Part shown: piece by piece, positions 1 to 4,882 of the stretch | Numbering within the stretch: the first letter of the stretch is position 1 | Layout: every line of letters begins with the position of its first letter | Assembly: GCA_002474325.1 (NCBI GenBank) | Contig: DKNL01000267.1 | Coordinates: 1-6,422 of the forward strand | Source of the DNA: Opitutales bacterium UBA7389 | GTDB taxonomy: Bacteria > Verrucomicrobiota > Verrucomicrobiia > Opitutales > Opitutaceae | Reading direction: 5' to 3' | Length of the DNA stretch: 6,422 bases | The notes under the pieces: generated by a model | What the model saw: the letters and a program-made list of their open reading frames with translations, nothing else | Databases searched by the model: none | Told to the model about the DNA's origin: nothing | Translations under genes and position numbers: made by a program

Positions 1-186
1 CGTAGCTATGTGACGCAGATGATGTCGGTTACGCCGGAGCTAGCGGAAGAGCTGGCAAGCAAATATATCCGACCCGAAAACAGTGTTGTCGCTTTGGTGG
101 GGAAGTGGTCCGAGATCGGAAACACCCTCAAAGAAGCGTGGCCTGTAACGGTCTACGATGAAGATTTGAAGGAAAAGCAGCCGTAG
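1..186 (+). CDS. C-terminal fragment of a probable M16-family zinc peptidase (5' end outside window)
   Basis: Frame 1 is open from the first base to a TAG at 184-186 and gives 61 residues. The fragment begins RSYVTQMMSVTPELAEELAS and continues with KYIRPENSVVALVGKWSEI, then WPVTVYDED. A 'VT.e...a.kYi.P.n.vv.lVG....I...L...WPVTVYD' layout is the usual end of the last non-catalytic domain of M16 (insulinase/mitochondrial processing peptidase-like) proteins. There the chain closes with a beta strand (VVALVG), a short helix, and a Val-Tyr-Asp tail. The catalytic HxxEH motif would lie far upstream and cannot be seen, so activity cannot be judged: M16 proteins often come as an active and an inactive partner. 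The family call is from recognised pattern only. The gene belongs to a separate transcription unit from the redox cassette, because an intrinsic terminator lies between them. Confidence 0.6.
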   Translation, partial: RSYVTQMMSVTPELAEELASKYIRPENSVVALVGKWSEIGNTLKEAWPVTVYDEDLKEKQP

Positions 187-347
187 GATTTGTTGCCAGC
201 CCGTTTTCTATTTGTAGCCGAAATGTAGCCCGATCATCTACCGCGTGCGGTCGCAGATCTCGTTGTCCTCGGCTCTTCAGAATTAAACCGGTTTGCCTAT
301 GCTAGTCTCGGCAGAAGGTTCTGGTGGCGGTTATTAACGCTTTCCAT

Positions 348-380
348 GCCGCGATCTCTTGAAGATCGCGGCTTTTGCTT
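348..380 (+). terminator. Intrinsic (Rho-independent) terminator
   Basis: A perfect 10-bp inverted repeat, GCCGCGATCT at 348-357 and AGATCGCGGC at 363-372, encloses a 5-nt loop (CTTGA). TTTTGCTT follows directly at 373-380. The stem is GC-rich at its base and the T-run lies only on the + strand side, so it stops rightward transcription and is not bidirectional. It lies about 160 nt after the peptidase stop codon and 45 nt before the rhodanese start. It therefore ends either a long 3' UTR or a short independent transcript, and separates the peptidase from the redox cassette. Confidence 0.85.
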
Positions 381-403
381 CTTGGAATCCACGGGTGTAG
401 AGT
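375..403 (+). promoter_or_regulatory. Candidate sigma70 promoter for the rhodanese-MauE-peroxiredoxin operon
   Basis: A -35-like TTGCTT (375-380; 3/6 to TTGACA) and a -10-like TAGAGT (398-403; 4/6 to TATAAT) are separated by exactly 17 nt. Transcription would start near 410, leaving a leader of about 15 nt before the ATG at 425. The -35 overlaps the tail of the upstream terminator, a compact arrangement that fits a new transcription unit starting here. The match is modest and no other evidence supports it. Confidence 0.3.
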
Positions 404-424
404 TAGAGTGACCAAACTCTGAAT

Positions 425-847
425 ATGAAAACCGTTAAAGAGGGATTGATCATTCTGGCTATATCCGTCGTTTCCGGAGCAGTCGCGTTTTTCGTTCATC
501 CGAAGGCTCCGTCGTTCAGTGCTGGCGATCTTGAGCTGGAGCTGGAGCAAATAGACGATTTGGGGCCGGTTTTTTGGGTAGATGCAAGATCGGACGAGTA
601 TTTCGAGCGTGGTCACCTTGATGGAGCCATATCCCTCAACGTGGAGCGCTGGGAAGAGCTGCTGTTGGGATTTCTCGATAGTTGGCCTCCGGATATGACC
701 GTTGTCATCTATTGCTCTAGCCAAGCATGTCTTCGTTCGCATGAGGTGGCTGAGCGACTGCAAGATGAGCTTGGTGTTGAAGAGATCTATGTCCTCAAGG
801 GTGGCTGGGAGCGTCTTTTAGAGGCTGGAAGAGTTTCAGAAGGATGA
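425..847 (+). CDS. Membrane-anchored rhodanese-like domain protein with CX4C active loop
   Basis: This 140-residue protein has a short N-terminal cytoplasmic segment with Lys2 and Lys5, one hydrophobic helix (about residues 7-24), and a single rhodanese domain (about 33-137). Seen in the domain: VDARSDEYFERGHLDGAIS (residues 52-70), the CH2A-like strand typical of rhodaneses; the active-loop strand VVIYC ending in Cys97; and the closing IYVLKGGWERLLEAG. Positive residues before the helix predict the domain on the outer (periplasmic) side. The loop reads C97-SSQA-C102, so a second Cys replaces the Arg of the classical CX4R loop; a conserved Ser follows at 105. Rhodaneses transfer sulfane sulfur through the first Cys; a second Cys could instead support dithiol-disulfide chemistry (inference). 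ATG 425 is the only start after the in-frame stop at 404. No good Shine-Dalgarno is seen. The stop overlaps an in-frame ATG (ATGA, 844-847) of the next gene, so the two are co-transcribed. Confidence 0.8.
   Translation: MKTVKEGLIILAISVVSGAVAFFVHPKAPSFSAGDLELELEQIDDLGPVFWVDARSDEYFERGHLDGAISLNVERWEELLLGFLDSWPPDMTVVIYCSSQACLRSHEVAERLQDELGVEEIYVLKGGWERLLEAGRVSEG
838..843 (+). promoter_or_regulatory. Shine-Dalgarno AGAAGG that favours the ATG at 850 for the MauE-like gene
   Basis: AGAAGG at 838-843 abuts the ATG at 844 with no spacing, but lies 6 nt before the in-frame ATG at 850. Six nucleotides is within the normal spacing range, so the second ATG is the better start, although the first gives the ATGA stop-start overlap with the rhodanese gene. 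Confidence 0.5.
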
Positions 848-849
848 CG

Positions 850-1275
850 ATGAAGTGGATTGGCAGAATTGCGGAAGGCTTGGTCGGGGCCGTCTTTTTT
901 TGGGCGGGTTTCCTGAAGCTGCTCGATCCTCAAGCCTTCGCTTCGTCGATTCTGACGTACGAGGTTTTCGGCTATCAAGTAGCAGTCATATGCGCATTGG
1001 TTGTGCCCTATTTGGAGATCTTGACGGGTGTCTGCCTTATACTCGGCGTCTTGAAATCGGGTTCGCGACTCGTGGCCTTCGGGATGCTGGTTGTCTTTGT
1101 TCTGCTATTGGCCCAGGCGGCGATACGTGGCTTGGATGCGGACTGCGGCTGTTTTGGAGAAAGGTCGGGGGCGGAGTCTGGCTATGCTTGGCCGATCGCT
1201 AGGGATGCCCTAATGCTCGTGGGCTTGGCATTCGGGTTAGTGTTTGAACGCTTAACTCGGGATACGGAAACGTAA
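850..1275 (+). CDS. MauE/DoxX-family redox-associated integral membrane protein
   Basis: The protein has 141 residues from the ATG at 850 (143 from 844). Four hydrophobic helices are seen at about residues 7-24, 44-66, 72-92 and 116-134. Helix 1 is followed by the family-typical GFLKLLDPQAF (Lys23, Asp26). A conserved ADCGCFG with Cys99 and Cys101 lies in the loop between helices 3 and 4, followed by a W...RD pair (Trp114, Arg118-Asp119) before helix 4. These are the hallmarks of the MauE/DoxX group; MauE itself is needed for methylamine dehydrogenase maturation and is thought to help disulfide formation in the periplasm. Positive residues in the helix 2-3 loop (KSGSR) and at the C-terminus place those parts inside and the CGCFG loop outside, the same side as the rhodanese domain of the preceding gene. 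No mau genes are nearby, so the substrate is unknown. The stop TAA shares one base with the next ATG (TAATG). Confidence 0.8.
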   Translation: MKWIGRIAEGLVGAVFFWAGFLKLLDPQAFASSILTYEVFGYQVAVICALVVPYLEILTGVCLILGVLKSGSRLVAFGMLVVFVLLLAQAAIRGLDADCGCFGERSGAESGYAWPIARDALMLVGLAFGLVFERLTRDTET

Positions 1276-1754
1276 TGAAGGCTATGGGCGATACATTGGA
1301 CTTAGATTTTGAAGTCGGCCTTGTCCGGGACGGGTCGAAGACAAAGACCATCCTGTCGGAATCGCTGGATGGGCCGACGGTTGTGTCCGTCTATATGCGT
1401 AATAACACCGGGAGCTGCGACAAGCAGATGCTTAGCCTCAACGAAGCTTATCCAGCATTGAAGAAACGTGGGGTAAACTTATTGGGCGTGAGCAAGGATA
1501 CGGCTGGTTCGCACTTGAAATACGCCGATCGTCACGGAATTCAGTTTCCTCTAGTTTCCGATCCTGAACATCGCTTTGCCAAAGCTATCGACTCGCTGAT
1601 TGAGAAAAAGATGTATGGCCGAACGTATTGGGGGCCGCAAAGAGCTGCCTACCTGATAGATGAGAGGGGCTTGTTGCTCAGTATCTGCGAAAAGGTGGAT
1701 CCCAGGCGCCATGGAGAGCAGGTCGAGAGTTTGCTGAAGGCACTTGATTCTTAG
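1275..1754 (+). CDS. Peroxiredoxin (AhpC/TSA, Bcp-like) with atypical active-site motif
   Basis: This is a 159-residue thioredoxin-fold protein without signal peptide or membrane helix, so predicted cytoplasmic. It has strand TVVSVYM (35-41), the active loop NNTGSC with Thr45 and peroxidatic Cys48, VNLLGVSKDT (67-76), FPLVSDPEHRFAKA (91-104), and PQRAAYLIDERG (121-132) in which Arg123 sits where peroxiredoxins place their active-site Arg. The LVSDP and GVSKD segments match the Bcp/PrxQ group. The usual PxxxTxxC is altered: the Pro is Met41 and the residues before Thr are Asn-Asn. PrxQ's resolving Cys at +5 is absent (Leu53). The only other Cys is Cys138 (SICEKV), near the C-terminal strand, so it is either 1-Cys or uses Cys138. 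It likely reduces H2O2 or organic peroxides, though the altered loop leaves another thiol role possible. The start at 1275 has a weak GGA at 1266-1268 and overlaps the upstream stop by one base; ATG 1284 is a less likely alternative. Confidence 0.78.
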   Translation: MKAMGDTLDLDFEVGLVRDGSKTKTILSESLDGPTVVSVYMRNNTGSCDKQMLSLNEAYPALKKRGVNLLGVSKDTAGSHLKYADRHGIQFPLVSDPEHRFAKAIDSLIEKKMYGRTYWGPQRAAYLIDERGLLLSICEKVDPRRHGEQVESLLKALDS

Positions 1755-1811
1755 GGCTCTGGACCCTGGCAACTAGCTTGCTAATCCTGGTAGTCTAGTT
1801 CGGAATCAGGC

Positions 1812-1842
1812 TTGTTAAGCAATTTTGTTTATGCATTAACAT
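1812..1842 (+). promoter_or_regulatory. Candidate BirA-type biotin operator overlapping the bio promoter
   Basis: Half-site TTGTTAAgc (1812-1820) and half-site caTTAACAt (1834-1842) form an inverted repeat separated by 13 nt. TTGTTAA pairs with TTAACAT with one mismatch. Bipartite BirA operators have the form TTGTTAACC or TTGTAAACC, about 13-16 nt, then the complementary half, and sit at biotin operon promoters. The match here covers the outer seven bases of each half but lacks the inner CC/GG. The left half also reads as a -35 (TTGTTA, 1812-1817) and the right half contains a -10 (TAACAT, 1837-1842; 4/6) with a long 19-nt spacer, so a bound repressor would block polymerase. The site ends 8 nt before the bioA start codon. 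Biotin-responsive control is an inference from location and pattern. Confidence 0.5.
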
Positions 1843-1850
1843 AGCTTTGT

Positions 1851-3236
1851 TTGACTGCAATCGCCACAGAGCAAGGCCAAGAGAGTCCCCAAAGTATTGA
1901 CGATTGGGATAGGGTTCATTCATGGCATCCCTTCACGCAAATGAAGGAGTATTGTTCCATTCCCTCTTTGCATATCGAGCGCGGAGAGGGCTGTTGGCTT
2001 TGGGATACGGTGGGGAACCGCTATCTCGATGGAAACGCGTCAATTTGGACAAACGCCTTGGGCCACAATGACCCTGATCTCAACCGGGTATTAATAGATC
2101 AGGTGGGCAAGGTCTCCCACACGACCTATTTGGGCTTGAGTCATCCGGCAGGGGCTGAGTTAGGGCGCCGCTTAGTCGAGCTCAGTCCTGGCAACCTGAC
2201 TCGAGCGTTATTCAGCGATAACGGGTCGAATGCCATCGAAATCGCTCTCAAGCTATCTTTTCAGTATTGGCAGCTGGTTGAAAAACCGGAAAAGCGGCTC
2301 GTTGTGGGGATGGAAGGCGGATATCATGGTGACACGTTCGGAGCGATGTCGGCTGGTAACAGCGAGAGTTTTCATGGGCGGTTCAGGGCTTGGCAGTTTG
2401 AGTCCAGATCCTTCCCGCGCCCGAATTGCTCCGAAATCAATGGAAGGATTACTGCCCAAGAAGTGGATCGAAGCCTTGAAGCTCTCGAGTCGATCTTGAG
2501 CCAGGAATCTAAACGGGCAGCGGCGGTCGTTATCGAACCTTCGATTCAAGGTCCGGCTGGTATGATGCTGCAGCCTCCGGGTTTCCTCGAAGAGTTGGCG
2601 AGATTGTGCCGGCGTTTCGATGTTCACTTGATTCTCGACGAGGTCTTCGTGGGCTGCGGCAGAACCGGCGATCTGTTCGTGTGCCAGGCTGAGAGCATCG
2701 AGCCCGATTTCCTGTGTCTGGCGAAAGGGCTCTCCGCAGGCTATTTGCCGATCGCGGCGACACTCACCTCCGAAACCATCTATGAAGCCTTTCTAGGCGA
2801 TTTCGACTCAGGCAAAGGGTTTTATCATGGGCACACGTTTACAGGGAATCCGCTTGCGGCTCGAGTTGCACTGGAAAGCCTGGAAAAGATCCAGGGACTC
2901 ATCGAGTCGGGCCGTTTGAAGCGGACGATCCACTACTTTGGCAATGCATTCGAGCGGGCAATCTCGGGACTTAAGAATGTCTCTGGAGCTCGGCAAAGAG
3001 GGTTGTCGGCAGTCATTGATTTGATCCCGGGCAATGGCGTGAAACCTTGGAAAGTGAATGATCGAGTTGGCTTGGAAGTCTGTTTGGCGGCTAGGGAGCG
3101 AGGCCTTTTGCTGCGGCCCCTAATGGATTCCATCCTCGTAGTGCCGCCCTTGGTGATCGAGAATGAGGAAATAGATTTTCTATTCGCTAATCTAAAGGAA
3201 GCGATAAATACGGTAATGAAAAAAAAGAGTATTTAA
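1851..3236 (+). CDS. bioA: Adenosylmethionine (or lysine)-8-amino-7-oxononanoate aminotransferase, BioA
   Basis: This PLP-dependent class-III aminotransferase (461 residues) converts 8-amino-7-oxononanoate (KAPA) to 7,8-diaminononanoate (DAPA), the third step from pimeloyl thioester to biotin. Seen: the BioA signature WHPFTQM (25-31); GSNAIEIALK (125-134), a phosphate-binding loop; GYHGDTFGAMS (157-167) with the cofactor-stacking Tyr158; ILDEV with Asp263 for the PLP ring nitrogen; LAKG with Lys292 as the Schiff-base lysine; HGHTFTGNPLA (326-336); and LLRP with Arg422 at the place of the substrate-carboxylate Arg391 of E. coli. Phe28 replaces E. coli Tyr17, as in the Bacillus subtilis lysine-using enzyme, so the amino donor is uncertain. 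The only standard start between the in-frame TAG at 1842 and the signature is TTG 1851; ATG 1941 would cut off WHPFTQ. No Shine-Dalgarno precedes the TTG. It is the first gene of the operon, with bioB 2 nt downstream. Confidence 0.93.
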   Translation: MTAIATEQGQESPQSIDDWDRVHSWHPFTQMKEYCSIPSLHIERGEGCWLWDTVGNRYLDGNASIWTNALGHNDPDLNRVLIDQVGKVSHTTYLGLSHPAGAELGRRLVELSPGNLTRALFSDNGSNAIEIALKLSFQYWQLVEKPEKRLVVGMEGGYHGDTFGAMSAGNSESFHGRFRAWQFESRSFPRPNCSEINGRITAQEVDRSLEALESILSQESKRAAAVVIEPSIQGPAGMMLQPPGFLEELARLCRRFDVHLILDEVFVGCGRTGDLFVCQAESIEPDFLCLAKGLSAGYLPIAATLTSETIYEAFLGDFDSGKGFYHGHTFTGNPLAARVALESLEKIQGLIESGRLKRTIHYFGNAFERAISGLKNVSGARQRGLSAVIDLIPGNGVKPWKVNDRVGLEVCLAARERGLLLRPLMDSILVVPPLVIENEEIDFLFANLKEAINTVMKKKSI

Positions 3237-3238
3237 GA

Positions 3239-4231
3239 ATGAAATACGAACTAGAGGACATTCAGCAAATATACAATCTACCCTTGACGACGCTTGTTTT
3301 TAGGGCCCAAAAAGCTCATCATGAGTTTCAGGATCCATCGGGAGTCCAGCTTTGCACTCTAAAGTCGATAAAGACCGGAGCCTGTCCGGAGGACTGCAAG
3401 TATTGCCCGCAATCAGCCCACAGCGAGGCGGCTATAGAAAAAGAGCAGTTGCTGGACACCGAGACAATTTTGATCGATGCTCGGGCGGCGAAAAGCGGTG
3501 GAGCGACACGCTTTTGCATGGGAGCGGCTTGGAAGAAAGTTCCTTATGGAGAGCAATTCGATTCATTGCTTAGCACCGTTCAGTCGGTAAGCGAAATGGG
3601 ATTGGAAGTCTGTTGCACGCTCGGTTCGCTTGAGCAGGACCAAGCTCATGCTCTCAAAGAAGCGGGCTGCCGCGTTTATAATCATAACTTGGATACGTCA
3701 CGAGAGTTCTATAGCGAGATTATCACCACTCGAACTTATGACGAAAGACTCGGCAATATCGAGAAAGTCCGAAATGCGGGGATGGAGGTGTGCAGTGGCG
3801 GAATCATTGGTATGGGCGAATCGATAGATGACCGCCTTAAAATGCTCCGCGAATTGGCGAACATGGATCCTTACCCGGATTCAGTGCCGATAAACGCCTT
3901 GATTGCTTGTAAAGGTACGCCATTGGAATCCCAGAAATTCGTCGATAGTTTCGAATTCGTACGCATCATCGCGACTGCTCGGATTCTGATGCCTAAGGCA
4001 ATGGTCCGTTTGTCAGCTGGCCGGACGGAAATGAATGAGGAACTGCAAGCCCTGTGCTTCTTGGCGGGAGCCAATAGCATTTTCTTGGGGGATAAGCTTC
4101 TGACTACGGCTAATCCTGATCGGAATGATGATTTTCAACTGCTTGAGAAACTTGGCTTAAGTTCGCTAGATCCAGATGAGGCTAGGGAGATTCATGCTCG
4201 GCAGAAAGGGCAGCATGCGGTGCCTGCCTAG
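3239..4231 (+). CDS. bioB: Biotin synthase, BioB (radical SAM)
   Basis: BioB inserts sulfur into dethiobiotin to form biotin, using a radical-SAM [4Fe-4S] cluster and an auxiliary [2Fe-2S] cluster that supplies the sulfur. The length, 330 residues, is normal for the family. The radical-SAM motif is GACPEDCKYCPQS with Cys49, Cys53 and Cys56. The auxiliary cluster ligands are all present: Cys93 (RFCMG), Cys125 (EVCCTLG), Cys185 (VCSGGIIGMGE) and the unusual Arg257 (VRLSAGR), matching E. coli Cys97, Cys128, Cys188 and Arg260. YNHNLDTSREFY (147-158), VPINAL and FLAGANSIF (residues 273-281) are also typical. An extra Cys126 lies next to a cluster ligand; as I recall, plant BIO2 has the same CC pair, so it is not a defect. 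The ATG at 3239 is preceded by a purine-rich stretch ending AAGAG (3225-3229), 9 nt upstream. It lies 2 nt after bioA and 6 nt before bioD, clearly in the same operon. Confidence 0.97.
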   Translation: MKYELEDIQQIYNLPLTTLVFRAQKAHHEFQDPSGVQLCTLKSIKTGACPEDCKYCPQSAHSEAAIEKEQLLDTETILIDARAAKSGGATRFCMGAAWKKVPYGEQFDSLLSTVQSVSEMGLEVCCTLGSLEQDQAHALKEAGCRVYNHNLDTSREFYSEIITTRTYDERLGNIEKVRNAGMEVCSGGIIGMGESIDDRLKMLRELANMDPYPDSVPINALIACKGTPLESQKFVDSFEFVRIIATARILMPKAMVRLSAGRTEMNEELQALCFLAGANSIFLGDKLLTTANPDRNDDFQLLEKLGLSSLDPDEAREIHARQKGQHAVPA

Positions 4232-4237
4232 TGTTCA

Positions 4238-4882
4238 ATGAAGACGTTATTCGTTAGCGGAAGCGATACCGACGTAGGAAAAACTTGGGTGGTAGCGGCC
4301 ATCGCCCGAGAGTTGCTTGAACGCGGTGAAAGCGTCCAGGTCATAAAGCCCGTACAAACGGGTGCAGGGAATGATGTCGAAACGGATGTATCGATAATCA
4401 AAAGACAGATCTCTTATCATGATTTGGAAGCGCATACGCTCTTTAGCTACGCGTTGCCAATCGGTCCCGTGGCTGCAGCCAGGAGCGAAGGTAAATCTCT
4501 GGAGCTGGCTCCTGTCCTTAACCGATTGAGAGGATTGCCTGAAGACAAGGACTGGAGAATCATTGAAGGAGCTGGCTCCTTGGCGACTCCGATTGCAGAA
4601 GACGGAAAGGATTGGGCGGATTTCGCGAAGGTCCTTGGCCTGCGTCGTATCGTTCTGGTGGTGGACAATCGAGTGGGAGGGATTGGCCAAAGCCGGCTAG
4701 TCCATTCCTTTGCGGCAAGCAAAGGCCTAGAGGGGGGTGTCATTCTTAATGAGAGCCGTAAACAAGACCCAGAACATAAGTCGGCAACCGAGAAAGGCAT
4801 ACGAGAAAGCGGTATTCCTTTGCTGTGCTTGCTTAGCTTCAATGAAGAGCGGTTTACTGAGGGGTCATTGAGTTGGTTGTGA
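4238..4882 (+). CDS. bioD: Dethiobiotin synthetase, BioD
   Basis: This is an ATP-dependent carboxylase-ligase that closes the ureido ring of DAPA with CO2 to give dethiobiotin, in the cytoplasm. The protein is 214 residues, close to the family's usual 220-230. Seen: the P-loop GSDTDVGKT (8-16) with Lys14 and Lys15-equivalent spacing of the family; VIKPVQTG (35-42) with the DAPA-carbamate Lys37; ETDVSIIK (48-55) with the Mg-binding Asp; LPIGPVAAARSEG (73-85), the LF..P.SP.-AA-like strip that binds substrate; and IIEGAG (108-113) with Glu110 as the Mg ligand. GVILNE (residues 167-172) is the nucleotide-base strand. The segment after EGAG reads SLATPI where E. coli has GWFTPL. It starts at ATG 4238 with no evident Shine-Dalgarno, six bases after bioB, so translation is probably coupled. 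Its 3' end overlaps bioF. Confidence 0.93.
   Translation: MKTLFVSGSDTDVGKTWVVAAIARELLERGESVQVIKPVQTGAGNDVETDVSIIKRQISYHDLEAHTLFSYALPIGPVAAARSEGKSLELAPVLNRLRGLPEDKDWRIIEGAGSLATPIAEDGKDWADFAKVLGLRRIVLVVDNRVGGIGQSRLVHSFAASKGLEGGVILNESRKQDPEHKSATEKGIRESGIPLLCLLSFNEERFTEGSLSWL
4859..4864 (+). promoter_or_regulatory. Shine-Dalgarno GAGGGG for bioF, inside the bioD 3' end
   Basis: GAGGGG at 4859-4864 lies 8 nt before the TTG at 4873 and 14 nt before the GTG at 4879. The shorter spacing is normal and the longer one is not, so this site favours TTG 4873 as the bioF start. The competing argument is that GTG 4879 makes a classic GTGA stop-start overlap with bioD (4879-4882). Confidence 0.45.

Noticed and set aside
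299..337. 12-codon open frame from ATG 299
   Set aside because: No ribosome binding site, no recognisable peptide, and it ends just before the terminator; it cannot be told from chance.
399..420. Small hairpin AGAGT/ACTCT just before the rhodanese start
   Set aside because: A 5-bp stem is weak and occurs by chance; it overlaps the candidate -10 box but nothing else supports an operator.
302..763. 153-codon open frame on the minus strand over the rhodanese gene
   Set aside because: It is antisense to a gene with clear domain signatures, its product has no recognisable motif, and it runs across the terminator hairpin.
1765..1800. Repeats before bioA: CCTGG..CTAG twice, and AACTAG/CTAGTT inverted arms (1771-1776, 1795-1800)
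   Set aside because: The arms are 6 bp with an 18-nt loop and no T-run follows, so it is not a terminator; the direct repeats are too short to separate from chance.
2253..2627. Long minus-strand open frames inside bioA and others inside bioD and bioF
   Set aside because: They are antisense shadows of genes with complete catalytic motifs; the products are low-complexity, Arg/Ser/Pro-rich and unlike any family.
3613..3618. Adjacent cysteines (Cys125-Cys126) at a BioB cluster ligand as a possible abnormality
   Set aside because: The ligand Cys125 is retained and the CC pair also occurs in plant biotin synthase as I recall, so it is normal variation.
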